Part shown: piece after piece, positions 55,202 through 63,505 of the stretch
Position numbering within the stretch: the first letter of the stretch is position 1
Layout: the number at the start of each line of letters is the position of its first letter
DNA from: Euhalothece natronophila Z-M001
GTDB taxonomy: Bacteria; Cyanobacteriota; Cyanobacteriia; Cyanobacteriales; Rubidibacteraceae
Length of the DNA: 64,000 nucleotides
Assembly: GCF_007904085.1 (NCBI RefSeq)
Contig: NZ_CP042326.1
Coordinates: 3,224,001 to 3,288,000, forward strand
Direction: 5' to 3'
Made by a program: the position numbers and the translations under genes
Notes under the pieces: generated by a model
Seen by the model: the letters and a program-made list of their open reading frames with translations, nothing else
Told to the model about the DNA's origin: nothing
Databases searched by the model: none

Positions 55202-55945
55202 ATGTTTTCAGTTCGTCGGTGGTGGAGTCACTATGGTTCACAAATTGTTATGGTCGGGTTGCTTTTAGGGGTGGCTGGAGTTATTCAACAAACTCAAGCG
55301 ACTCCAATTTATGAGTTGTATTACTGGTTACAACGACCTTTTGAAGGAGTACAAACACGGCGGAATAATGAGTTGACTAACGCAAGAGTGAGAGAGTTAG
55401 AGCAGCAGGTTGGAGAGTTAGAACGACAAAATCAACAGTTAAAAGAGCAACTTGGCTATGTATCGAATCAATCAGAAGACTTGAAAACTGCCCCTATTAT
55501 TGGTCGTAGCCCTGACCATTGGTGGCAACAAATTACCATTGGTATCGGTAGTAATGAGGGCGTAGAAGAAGGGGATATTGTTACCGGCTTAGGTGGGTTG
55601 GTGGGAAGAGTAGAACGAGTAACGCCTAATTCTAGTTTGGTGAGATTAGTGAGTAATCCTAATAGTCGCGTGGGGGTTATTATTAGTCGCAGTCGCGATA
55701 TGGGATTTATTCGGGCAGAGGGCGATCGCGAAGTTGTCATGCAATTCTTTCAAAAGCTCCCAGACGTAGAGGTCGGAGACTCGGTGCTTACCTCCCCAGC
55801 TAGTCGTTTATTTCCCCCCGGAATTGCGGTGGGAGAGGTAATTGATATTGATCTTGATCATAGTCCAGCCCCCGAAGCAACCATTCGTTTAAATGTTCCT
55901 CTCGAAGATCTCGAATGGGTGTTTGTTCGACCCCATAATCAGTAA
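55202..55945 (+). CDS. mreC: rod shape-determining protein MreC
   Basis: A 247-residue bitopic protein that organises the elongation machinery in the periplasm. It has one N-terminal helix (IVMVGLLLGVAGVIQQ), a coiled coil (LTNARVRELEQQVGELERQN) and a beta-rich MreC domain with QITIGIGSNEGVEEGDIVTG and DSVLTSPASRLFPPGIAVGE. AGGAGGCT precedes the ATG. The usual neighbours mreB and mreD are not in the window; the next gene is on the other strand. Location after the MscS array is unusual. Confidence 0.92.
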   Translation: MFSVRRWWSHYGSQIVMVGLLLGVAGVIQQTQATPIYELYYWLQRPFEGVQTRRNNELTNARVRELEQQVGELERQNQQLKEQLGYVSNQSEDLKTAPIIGRSPDHWWQQITIGIGSNEGVEEGDIVTGLGGLVGRVERVTPNSSLVRLVSNPNSRVGVIISRSRDMGFIRAEGDREVVMQFFQKLPDVEVGDSVLTSPASRLFPPGIAVGEVIDIDLDHSPAPEATIRLNVPLEDLEWVFVRPHNQ

Positions 55946-55968
55946 TTAAAGACAAACCCCCCAGCTAA

Positions 55969-56817
55969 TTAATCACCGTTGCCTAATGTTAATGCCTTTT
56001 TATCATATTTAGTCTGAGAGGACCGAACTTTTTTAGACTTTTGTAAATTTTTTAATGGCTGACGCGATTGGTTTTCCCACTTGTGCCAGCATTGATTTAA
56101 TTGTAGAGTTTGCATACTTTCTAGTAACCCCTGGCGAACAATAGGCTTGGTTTCAACACTAAATAAGAGGCTAAAGTATTCGTTCACTTGTTTCAACTGA
56201 TCAGCGTGTAAATTACCACGGATAGCAAGTTGCGTTAACTCTCGGATTGCTATTAATCGTTTGAGGGGATTCTCAGCAGTTAAGTCTCCTAACATTTGCG
56301 AGAAAGGATGAGGAGAAGGAGACGTTGTAAATAATTTAGACGATTGGAAAGCTAATAAGATAGTGAGGAGAACTCCCTGCGCGATCGCGCCACTAGCTAA
56401 CCAAGGATTATTTAATTCTTGCCAAAGATTCACTCCCCAATAAGTACCTATCCCAGCAATTCCACTACCAATAACGGCAATTAAGAGACGGCGTTGGGGC
56501 AGATTAATCTGCTGTTGCCATTTTTGCCAATAAAGTGACCAGCGATCAATCGGAAATCGAGATAATAAAACTAAAACCCCAATCCCGGCAAGAGTTGCAA
56601 ACAAGAGTTGCCAATTCCAAATCAGCATTACCGTAATAAGGCAACCTCCCCATAGCCATCGTGAAGACAGCATAGAGGTTTGCCGAGAATTGCGTTGGCG
56701 ACGCATGGGAGAGACTTTCCGTTTACTGCGTCGAGAGGGCTGCTTACTAGAATCACCCAACAGTATCCGCAAGAATACTTTAGGCTGGAAGTGTAGTTGA
56801 TGGATAATTTGCACCAT
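55969..56817 (-). CDS. multi-pass membrane protein, unknown function
   Basis: A 282-residue protein I do not recognise. It begins with a basic region (SKQPSRRSKRKVSPMRRQRN), then four hydrophobic helices (about 45-85 and 105-165), and a cytosolic helical domain with LKRLIAIRELTQLAIRGNLH that recalls armadillo-type repeats. The C-terminus is very basic. The ATG at 56817 overlaps the start codon of the divergent hydrolase in a shared CATG; an in-frame alternative lies at 56829. Cyanobacterial composition and HIP1 sites suggest a native gene. Confidence 0.65.
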   Translation of the reverse strand: MVQIIHQLHFQPKVFLRILLGDSSKQPSRRSKRKVSPMRRQRNSRQTSMLSSRWLWGGCLITVMLIWNWQLLFATLAGIGVLVLLSRFPIDRWSLYWQKWQQQINLPQRRLLIAVIGSGIAGIGTYWGVNLWQELNNPWLASGAIAQGVLLTILLAFQSSKLFTTSPSPHPFSQMLGDLTAENPLKRLIAIRELTQLAIRGNLHADQLKQVNEYFSLLFSVETKPIVRQGLLESMQTLQLNQCWHKWENQSRQPLKNLQKSKKVRSSQTKYDKKALTLGNGD

Positions 56818-57757
56818 GCTAGAACCCATTGGAGTAAAACGAGACTCAATTGTAACTTCTCTTGGAAGAATGGTTTATTATTGCCCAAGTGAGTATCCTT
56901 GGACAGATGAAACCACTGGCGAAAATAAACCTACCCTAGTATTTTTACATGGTTTTGGTGGCGGCTCATCCGCTTATGAATGGTCAAAAGTTTATCCCGC
57001 CTTTGCCAGTGACTATCGAGTGATTGCCCCTGACTTAGTTGGCTGGGGACGTTCTGAACATCCACCCCGAAATTACCAGATTGAAGATTACCTTACCATA
57101 ATCAGAGAATTTTTGGAGGCAACTTGTTCTGAACCTGTCACGGTGATTGCCTCATCTTTAACTGCTGCCTTCACGATTCGTGTCGCGATCGCGCATCCAG
57201 AGTTATTTAAGTCGCTAATTTTAACCACTCCTGCCGGATTATCAGATTTTGGCGAAGACTACAGCCGAACCTTTATCGCCAGATTAGTCAGCCTTCCCTT
57301 CCTTGATAACCTTTTATATCGTGGGGGCGTTGCAACTAGTGAGGGGATTCGTAGCTTCTTAGAAAACCGTCAATTTGCCCAGCCGAATCGGATTTACCCT
57401 GAAATTATTGAAGCCTACCTAGAGTCAGCGCAACAGGAGAACGCAGAATACGCCGCCTTATCCTTTGTTCGGGGAGATTTATCCTTTGACTTATCCCTTT
57501 ACTTACCTCAGTTAACCATCCCCACCGCAATGATTTGGGGACGAAAAACCCAGTTTACCTCCCCCGAATTAGGACAACGGCTTGCCAACCTCAATCCCAC
57601 AGCCGTTCAAAATATAGTAATTTTAGAAGATGTGGGACTAACACCACAATTAGAACTACCGGGAGTCACTATTGGCTTAATTCAACGTTTCCTGAAATCA
57701 ATCGGGAAGACGAACATCCACGACACTACCTCGGAAGTTATAACTGAATCCCTCTAA
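56816..57757 (+). CDS. alpha/beta hydrolase-fold protein lacking the usual triad
   Basis: A 313-residue protein with a clear alpha/beta hydrolase fold: LVFLHGFGGGSSAYEWSKVY, VIAPDLVGWGRSEHP, ILTTPAGLSDFG. The nucleophile elbow reads VIASSLTAAF, so GxSxG has become A-S-S-L-T with a Ser retained. The acid position (WGRKTQF instead of WGxxD) and the base position (EDVGLTPQLELPG instead of GHxxxxE) lack Asp and His. It may be a binding protein or enzyme with shifted catalytic residues. Its last 60 bases overlap the convergent DUF4330 gene. Confidence 0.8.
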   Translation: MLEPIGVKRDSIVTSLGRMVYYCPSEYPWTDETTGENKPTLVFLHGFGGGSSAYEWSKVYPAFASDYRVIAPDLVGWGRSEHPPRNYQIEDYLTIIREFLEATCSEPVTVIASSLTAAFTIRVAIAHPELFKSLILTTPAGLSDFGEDYSRTFIARLVSLPFLDNLLYRGGVATSEGIRSFLENRQFAQPNRIYPEIIEAYLESAQQENAEYAALSFVRGDLSFDLSLYLPQLTIPTAMIWGRKTQFTSPELGQRLANLNPTAVQNIVILEDVGLTPQLELPGVTIGLIQRFLKSIGKTNIHDTTSEVITESL

Positions 57758-58225
57758 TTCAACAGTTGTCCCAATTTTAACGCTATTACTGCCCACAACG
57801 ACGCCGTTATTAGTCACTCTTGCATCCCCAGCAAGAGTAATTAACCAATCAGTTTTATACTCTTCTTCCAGACGGGGATCCGCCTCAGCAATTACTGAAC
57901 CATCTGGCTGAGGAGCGACCACCGTTCTCGGGATACGTTCAAAGGATTTTACTTCCACTTCGCCATGGGGTTGGTTACGAATAATTAACTGTGTGCTTCC
58001 TTCCTCCTCAAGTTCTTCTTCTAGAGTTTCAGGATGACTCATTCTCAACCCCTGTACCAAAACATCCATTTCCACATTGCTGGATCCTGTCCCTTGGGCA
58101 ACTGAACCGGAAGTTCCCGGAAAAAAGAAAATCCCAATAATTACCATGAGAATGACGACGGCAGCACCCAAGTCAATAATACTAATCGTGTTAAACAGCC
58201 GTCCTTTTGAGTCAATAAATTTCAT
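57698..58225 (-). CDS. DUF4330 family membrane-anchored protein
   Basis: A 175-residue protein typical of cyanobacteria and spirochaetes-type DUF4330 proteins. The N-terminus has SKGRLFNTISIIDLGAAVVI followed by one membrane helix (about 18-36), and the remainder is a beta-rich domain outside the membrane with AQPDGSVI-type segments and VGTTVELEG near the end (VKIGTTVELEGFSYNFRGSV). Function is unknown. It overlaps the end of the alpha/beta hydrolase gene by 60 bases on the opposite strand. Confidence 0.82.
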   Translation of the reverse strand: MKFIDSKGRLFNTISIIDLGAAVVILMVIIGIFFFPGTSGSVAQGTGSSNVEMDVLVQGLRMSHPETLEEELEEEGSTQLIIRNQPHGEVEVKSFERIPRTVVAPQPDGSVIAEADPRLEEEYKTDWLITLAGDARVTNNGVVVGSNSVKIGTTVELEGFSYNFRGSVVDVRLPD

Positions 58226-58261
58226 AAGCTAAAGGCGTTATTCGTCTAGCGCAAGTAAGAA

Positions 58262-59023
58262 TCACAATAAATTGTAGCGTTGTAATAACATTTCTAACAC
58301 TTGTGGCAGGGTTTGTTTTAAATCCCGTTCTCCTTCAAACAGGAGTTGTTGTGGATGAGGCAAATCAAAAGGATAACGCCCTTCCCAACGTTCCATCTGC
58401 GTTAGTAAGATTTCTTCCCGCCGTTTACATTGCAGCGCATACCCTAATTCTAAACTAACAGTGGGACTAGGAAGTAACATGGCTTTCTCATCCCCCGGAA
58501 TTTGAGCCAAGGCAGTGCCATCAGCAATAAACACTAAACTTTTCTGAATTTGCCGTAATTGCCGATTGCTAAGGCGTAAGGGATCATCTTTTGGACGGGC
58601 GGAGTATTCGATACTAAGCGGAATCCGCGCTCTACGATTAAAATCATTAATGACTTCTTCTAATGCTTCTTGCAACGCTTCATAGGCAAGGCCATATTCC
58701 TTCTGATAAGAGAAATAAATAATGGGGTCTAACCAAGCATTAATATCCTGTTTAATGAAATAAATCTCTTGGGAAATGAGATCAATGTTGGCAATGTAAT
58801 AGCCACCACTTCCTTCCACATAAAATTCCACTGTCTCTCCCTCTAGATAGCGTTGAAACCATTGCGCCTGTTCCACACTCTCTTTTTCATCTAAAAAATC
58901 GGCTCTTAACCCTGACTTTAATAAGCTATTTTTACTCAGGCGTAGATCGTGAGGACGTTTCAATACCTCCCGAATTGGCTCGTATTCTTCTAAATACCAT
59001 GCTCTAACTGCAATAATCGCCAT
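58262..59023 (-). CDS. protein with TIR-like/nucleotide-binding C-terminal domain, unknown function
   Basis: A 253-residue protein. The first 150 residues are a mixed domain that I do not recognise (RAWYLEEYEPIREVLKRPHD). The C-terminal part has SLVFIADGTALAQIPGDEKA, then VSLELGYALQCKRREEILLT and PFDLPHPQQL. The ELGYA string with a following hydrophobic strand and PFDL is the pattern of TIR-like and deoxyribosyltransferase-like folds, where the Glu is the usual catalytic residue. No defence genes lie next to it, so an immune role is not supported. It is 36 bases upstream of DUF4330. Confidence 0.6.
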   Translation of the reverse strand: MAIIAVRAWYLEEYEPIREVLKRPHDLRLSKNSLLKSGLRADFLDEKESVEQAQWFQRYLEGETVEFYVEGSGGYYIANIDLISQEIYFIKQDINAWLDPIIYFSYQKEYGLAYEALQEALEEVINDFNRRARIPLSIEYSARPKDDPLRLSNRQLRQIQKSLVFIADGTALAQIPGDEKAMLLPSPTVSLELGYALQCKRREEILLTQMERWEGRYPFDLPHPQQLLFEGERDLKQTLPQVLEMLLQRYNLL

Positions 59024-59113
59024 ACAATTGCCCCAATTACGACACGGATTAAGTATAATAGCAGTTTACCTATGATACGATCGCGCTAGTTATTTCCTAA
59101 GCAACCGCCCATT

Positions 59114-59530
59114 ATGACTCCTCTACCCAATGAACGCCCGAAAAAACTCACTTTGGGGCCCTTAGAAGAAGAAATATTAGAAATCGTTTGGGAATTAGGC
59201 TCTGCAAGCGTTAAAGCCATTCATGAAAGGATTTTAAGGGATCCTGACCGAGAACTCGCCTATACCTCTGTAACAAAAGTTTTACAACGCTTGACAAAGA
59301 AGGGGTGGTTAACCTGTGATAAAAGCAATCGGGTTTACTATTGGCAACCCACTCTCTCGAAAGAAGAAGCAAAAGCCCTCAGAGCTTATGAACAATTAAA
59401 TCAGTTTTTAGCGGTTAGTGACCCTGATTTAGTGGCTTCCTTTGCCGATAGCTTAGATGTTACTAGCCTAGAACAGCTTGACGCGATCGCGCAACGGTTA
59501 AAAACCCTACGCCAAGAGGAGGAATCATAA
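59114..59530 (+). CDS. BlaI/MecI/CopY-family repressor
   Basis: A 138-residue winged-helix repressor: LGPLEEEILEIVWELGSASV, then VTKVLQRLTKKGWLTCDKSN as recognition and wing. The C-terminal dimer region is acidic and helical. In staphylococci such repressors are inactivated by proteolysis triggered by BlaR1/MecR1 sensors. Its stop overlaps the start of an M56 peptidase gene in TAATG, fitting that pair. No beta-lactamase is adjacent. Confidence 0.88.
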   Translation: MTPLPNERPKKLTLGPLEEEILEIVWELGSASVKAIHERILRDPDRELAYTSVTKVLQRLTKKGWLTCDKSNRVYYWQPTLSKEEAKALRAYEQLNQFLAVSDPDLVASFADSLDVTSLEQLDAIAQRLKTLRQEEES

Positions 59531-60375
59531 TGCACACAGTCATGATTTTAATGGCTCTGAGTAGTGCTTTACTCATCCGTTGGCTTTGGCAACCTCAACC
59601 CACTAGCTATCCCCAACGCTGGCAAAAGAGTCTCTTTTATTTTCTTTTTCCCCCACTGTTACTTTTAATGACAGCTATGGCAGTTTTAGGAATGGGCATC
59701 CAAGGGCAAATGTTTGGCATGGAAACAGGCTGGATTAGTTATGGGCTAAGTGCGTTATTCCTACTGATTGCCAGTGTTACCCTTCTTTGGCAATTTTATC
59801 AGCAAGCGCGATCGCGCCTCAAACTCCAATCTTACCCCGTCACCACCCTTTCAGGAACAACCGCCAAACTTCTCCCCATCTCACTTCCCTACAGCGCCCA
59901 AGTCGGGGGATGGCATTCTCAACTTGTCATCAGTGAAGGCTTATTAACCGCCCTTGATGACGATCATCTGCAAGCAGTCATCGCCCATGAAAAAGCCCAT
60001 TATTACTACCGAGACACCTTTTGGTTTTTATGGTTAGGTTGGGTTTATCGAAGCACGGCTTGGCTTCCTAATAGTCGTCTCTTATGGGAAGAATTGCTGT
60101 CACTGCGAGAACTTCGTGCCGACTGGAAAGCCACAGAAACCGTTGATCCTCTGTTATTGGCTGAATCATTAATTACCGTCGCCCAATTTAGCCTGAGTAA
60201 TCCGAAAGTAGATCATGCTGCCTTAAGTTGTACTGCCACCCAAAGCCGTCTTGAAGAAAGGATTGAAGCCTTAATCAATCAAGAAGACGTTTTCACCCCT
60301 CCCTTGTTTCCTTTGGGGAGTTCACTTCTGTGGAGTTTAACCCCCTTAGCCACCATGCCTTGGCATCAATGTTAA
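59530..60375 (+). CDS. M56-family (BlaR1-like) membrane metallopeptidase
   Basis: A 281-residue peptidase with two or three N-terminal helices (MILMALSSALLIRWLW, LFYFLFPPLLLLMTAMAVLG, YGLSALFLLIASVTLLWQF) and a zinc site HEKAH (about 152-156, in AVIAHEKAHYYYRD) with a downstream acidic ligand (SLRELRADWKA). Unlike BlaR1 it has no C-terminal penicillin-binding sensor domain, so any signal is probably sensed by the membrane part. Coupled to the BlaI repressor; targets unknown. Confidence 0.85.
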   Translation: MHTVMILMALSSALLIRWLWQPQPTSYPQRWQKSLFYFLFPPLLLLMTAMAVLGMGIQGQMFGMETGWISYGLSALFLLIASVTLLWQFYQQARSRLKLQSYPVTTLSGTTAKLLPISLPYSAQVGGWHSQLVISEGLLTALDDDHLQAVIAHEKAHYYYRDTFWFLWLGWVYRSTAWLPNSRLLWEELLSLRELRADWKATETVDPLLLAESLITVAQFSLSNPKVDHAALSCTATQSRLEERIEALINQEDVFTPPLFPLGSSLLWSLTPLATMPWHQC

Positions 60376-60632
60376 GACTTGCTATCGCTAACGAAATTTG
60401 TTCTAATAGTGTTTAGACATAAGGGAAGCCCAAAATATTCTCCTCAAGAGGAGATAAAAAATTTTTTCATTTTTTTGAGGGTTTCAGGTCGGGGGTTAAT
60501 TCCTAATTCGGGCGACCAAACATCTAGCTTGCGCAATTTTAAAAGCAACCTCAACCACCCAGTCCATAGAATTTGCCACAAGGACGCTTAATCAGGTATG
60601 GTTGCGATGTTTAGTAATTAAGTGGGATAACT

Positions 60633-61388
60633 ATGAGTCAAGAATCTGGTGTTAAAACCGACGAAAAGAAACAGCATTTTGATGATATCTACATGGAATC
60701 CACACCGGTTCCATTTAAAGAGCGTATTATTGATGCTTTAGACTATATTTCCGACAATAACAACCGCCAAACCTTTGATCGCCTAATCCTTCCTTGGTGT
60801 GAAAAGCAACAGGGGAAACCCATTCCTTATGTTGACTTATGTTGCTGTTTTGGGAATACCACCCTCGCGATCGCGCATAATATGACCGTAGAGGAAATTC
60901 GGGAAAACTGGAAAGATGCCGCAACCGCAAATACCCCTCTCAAACCGCGTCGGCTAAACCTACAAACCACTGGCATTGATATTTCCCAAAATGCTCTAGA
61001 CTACACCAAAAAAGCAGGAATTTTCGATCAAACCATCCAGGCCGACTTAAATCAGCCCCCTGCTGATAAAAAAGAACAAGTCTTAAAAACTATGACAGAT
61101 GCAGACATTCTCGTTTCTACTGCATCCCTAGTATATCTTGAAGAAAGCGCCATTAAAGAACTCATTGCCGCCTTTGCCAACTCCCCTCGGGAAGGCTACT
61201 GTCTGGTTAACTTCCTCAACCCATTTGGCTTAGAAAAAGCGGATGCCACCAAACGCATCTTACTCGAACATCTTAGCTTTGTGGGCAGTACCGCCACCCG
61301 TCACCGTCGGATGTCTGCCCTTGAACAAGAAAACTATCCCGGTGAGGAATGGTCACTCCTCGAAATTTGGGTTTTAAAGCGTAATTAA
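60633..61388 (+). CDS. SAM-dependent methyltransferase, substrate unknown
   Basis: A 251-residue methyltransferase-fold protein. Motif I reads YVDLCCCFGNTTLAIAH, with three consecutive cysteines in place of the glycines. Motif II is TTGIDISQNALDYTKKAG, followed by QADLNQPPAD and DILVSTASLVYLEESAI (motif IV), and a C-terminal RRMSALEQENYPGEEWSLLE. The gene is preceded by 257 bases without an ORF and followed by a repeat. I do not recognise a specific substrate class. Confidence 0.75.
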   Translation: MSQESGVKTDEKKQHFDDIYMESTPVPFKERIIDALDYISDNNNRQTFDRLILPWCEKQQGKPIPYVDLCCCFGNTTLAIAHNMTVEEIRENWKDAATANTPLKPRRLNLQTTGIDISQNALDYTKKAGIFDQTIQADLNQPPADKKEQVLKTMTDADILVSTASLVYLEESAIKELIAAFANSPREGYCLVNFLNPFGLEKADATKRILLEHLSFVGSTATRHRRMSALEQENYPGEEWSLLEIWVLKRN

Positions 61389-61390
61389 TA

Positions 61391-61460
61391 CCATTTCTAA
61401 AAAGTCAAGTGACACTCAATCAGCCTTCGCCCCCCTTTATTAAGAAGGGGGGTTGGGGGG
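61391..61460. repeat. repeat with CCCCCCTT/AAGGGGGG hairpin
   Basis: Starts with TACCATTTCTAAAAAG, similar to the end of the 223-bp MITE at 46540. It then holds CCCCCCTT (61430-61437), a 7-base loop and AAGGGGGG (61445-61452), followed by TTGGGGGGAT, also found inside that MITE. The right end is not recognisable. This looks like a truncated or mosaic copy and may also serve as a terminator for the methyltransferase. Confidence 0.55.
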
Positions 61461-61528
61461 ATAACTCGTTAACAATACAGACCAAATACAATTTAAATAG
61501 GCTTTGCTAGTAAAAATAATCTATAATA

Positions 61529-61705
61529 ATGACTCAATCGAATCCCCTAAAGAAATGGCTTAATCTAAGTTGGGATCGACCGGAACGATCATATAATCCT
61601 AATGTTAGAGACTTTTTAGCTGTACTCGATCAAATCGACAATGCAGTTTATAAGATGTTTGGCTTAAGTGATGAGGATAAATCAACGATCACAGACCTAA
61701 TCTGA
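61529..61705 (+). pseudogene. C-terminal remnant resembling a type II restriction/methylase enzyme
   Basis: A 58-codon frame starting at ATG 61529. It reads KKWLNLSWDRPERSYNPNV and then AVLDQIDNAVYKMFGLSDED. The string LDxIDxAVYxxxGL with an acidic continuation is the usual last helix of Eco57I-like restriction-modification proteins. Nothing else of such a protein is present, so it is probably a leftover of a lost enzyme, or a small protein of its own. Confidence 0.45.
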
Positions 61706-61779
61706 AACTACTTTCAATGATCCTTAGAGAAAGTTCGCCATTACAATAGAAATATGCCGAATTTTTCTAATAAGTAACC

Positions 61780-62313
61780 ATGTTAACCTCCACTGATTTT
61801 AGCGGTTTATTCAATAAGCGTTTTTTAAACAACTTCTTTCCGATTCCAGCCAGTAGTCCCCTGATTGTAGGCTTAAAAACCCCTAATTTTGAGCTACCTG
61901 ATGTTGCCAACGATCAGCAAATTAAATTAAACGACTATCGCGAACAAAAACCTGTCATTTTAGCTTTTACTCGCATTTTTACTGAAAAACAATATTGTCC
62001 CCTTTGTTATCCTCATATTGTGGAATTAAACAAACGCTACGAAGAATTTACGGAAAAAGGCATCGAATTATTAATGATAACTAGCACCGATGTCAGTCAA
62101 AGTAAACAAGTAGTGAGCGATTTAAGTCTTAAATTTCCCCTCCTGAGTAACCCCACTTGTAGCGTGTTTAAAAAATATGGTGTTGGTCAGGCTTTAGGTG
62201 CGCCCCTACCTGCTCAATTTGTGTTAGATCAAGAAGGGATTTTACGTTACAAACATCTCTTTTCTTTTCTCTCCCCTAATGCGAGTATAGAAGAATTATT
62301 ATCAAGATTTTAA
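61780..62313 (+). CDS. peroxiredoxin-like redoxin
   Basis: A 177-residue thioredoxin-fold protein of the AhpC/TSA redoxin type. The fold begins PNFELPDVANDQQIKLNDYR; the active site is QYCPLCYPHIVELNKRYEEF, with CPLC instead of the PxxxTxxC peroxidase motif, so it may act as a thioredoxin-like reductant. Later parts are LMITSTDVSQSKQVVSDLSL and PLPAQFVLDQEGILRYKHLF. No signal peptide is evident. It stands alone upstream of the lipid kinase. Confidence 0.82.
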   Translation: MLTSTDFSGLFNKRFLNNFFPIPASSPLIVGLKTPNFELPDVANDQQIKLNDYREQKPVILAFTRIFTEKQYCPLCYPHIVELNKRYEEFTEKGIELLMITSTDVSQSKQVVSDLSLKFPLLSNPTCSVFKKYGVGQALGAPLPAQFVLDQEGILRYKHLFSFLSPNASIEELLSRF

Positions 62314-62413
62314 GAATTAATCTACCACTAAAAAATTCCTATGGCTGTATGCCATTGTGCCGAAAACCCGATCTAAATCCAAACTATCTCTAATTTGAAA
62401 TGAGTTTCAGTCT

Positions 62414-63277
62414 ATGGCTTCCGCCTTATTACTAATTAATCTTCATTCTCGTCAAGGAAAGCAAAATTTTCACCGCATACAGTCTTATTTAGAAGAATTA
62501 GGAATTCAATTACTAACCAAAAGCAGTGAACATCCGCAACAGATTCCACAATTAATTCATCATCACCATAAAGAAGTTGATTTTGTGATTATTGGCGGTG
62601 GCGACGGAACATTCAATAGCGCGATCACGCCTCTTTTAGAAACTCAGCTTCCCTTAGGAATTATTCCCCTTGGCACTGCCAATGATTTAGCACGCACTTT
62701 AGACATTCCCTTTAACTTACAAAAAGCCTGTGAAATTATTGCTCAGGGAAAAAAACAAATGATTGATGTGGGCAAAGTCAACGATCAATACTTTTTTAAT
62801 GTTGCTAGCATTGGTTTAAGTGTCGCCATTACCAACCAACTAACAAAAAACGTTAAACGTCGCTGGGGAGTCCTTGCTTATGCAGTCACTGCTTGCAAAG
62901 TTCTCTTAAGATCACGTCCTTTTTCTGCAAAAATTCATCATCAAGGAAAAGTTATTAAAGTAAAAACTGTACAAATTGCTATTGGTAACGGTCGCTTTTA
63001 TGGCGGTGGAATGACAATTACCCACGATGCAGAAATTCATGATCAACGATTAGATTTATACAGTTTAGAAACTAAACATTGGTGGGAAATCATTAATTTA
63101 CTCCCTAGTTTTTGGCTAGGACGTTATCCTCAAAATAAAGTTCGCCTCTTAGAAGGAAAAGAATTTTTAATTGAAACCAGAAAGCCTCATTCTATTAACA
63201 CTGATGGTGAAATTATTACCAAAACTCCTGCTAAATTTGAAGTGATCACTCAGGGATTAAATGTATTTACGCCTTAA
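62414..63277 (+). CDS. diacylglycerol/lipid kinase family protein (YegS-like)
   Basis: A 287-residue lipid kinase of the DAGK catalytic type. The nucleotide site is VIIGGGDGTFNSAI, followed by LGIIPLGTANDLARTLDIP, which are the family's two signatures. The second domain contains IGNGRFYGGGMTITHDAEIH and ends with KPHSINTDGEI. Length is normal. Members phosphorylate diacylglycerol or phosphatidylglycerol; which one applies here is not known. Separated from the redoxin by 100 bases. Confidence 0.88.
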   Translation: MASALLLINLHSRQGKQNFHRIQSYLEELGIQLLTKSSEHPQQIPQLIHHHHKEVDFVIIGGGDGTFNSAITPLLETQLPLGIIPLGTANDLARTLDIPFNLQKACEIIAQGKKQMIDVGKVNDQYFFNVASIGLSVAITNQLTKNVKRRWGVLAYAVTACKVLLRSRPFSAKIHHQGKVIKVKTVQIAIGNGRFYGGGMTITHDAEIHDQRLDLYSLETKHWWEIINLLPSFWLGRYPQNKVRLLEGKEFLIETRKPHSINTDGEIITKTPAKFEVITQGLNVFTP

Positions 63278-63399
63278 GTCCTTTTGATACAAAAATATCT
63301 GTACAAGCTATTATATCGAATGAGTAACGCTAGAGGAGAAGAAACTGCCGAAAGTGATCTAGAACTAGATTGATAGATATGGAGAATGAAACTAGTGCA

Positions 63400-63475
63400 G
63401 GGAGGATTTCCTGAAATCTTGAAGCAATTCCATCCTCAAGTTAATTTCGATGAGGATGCCAATTGAGATCCTCCC
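63400..63475. terminator. nested inverted repeats between convergent genes
   Basis: An outer pair GGGAGGAT (63400-63407) and ATCCTCCC (63468-63475) encloses a perfect inner hairpin CATCCTCA (63431-63438) and TGAGGATG (63451-63458). It lies between the convergent lipid kinase and gltX genes and could terminate both, or be a REP-like repeat. Confidence 0.45.
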
Positions 63476-63505
63476 TCCCACAATTCATAAACACAGTGAT
63501 GATCA

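Noticed and set aside
58262-59023. TIR-like gene as part of an anti-phage system
   Set aside because: Neighbours are DUF4330 and a BlaI/M56 pair; nothing supports a defence context.
60379-60591. 70-codon frame before the methyltransferase
   Set aside because: Low-quality sequence with no motif; more likely leader or intergenic DNA.
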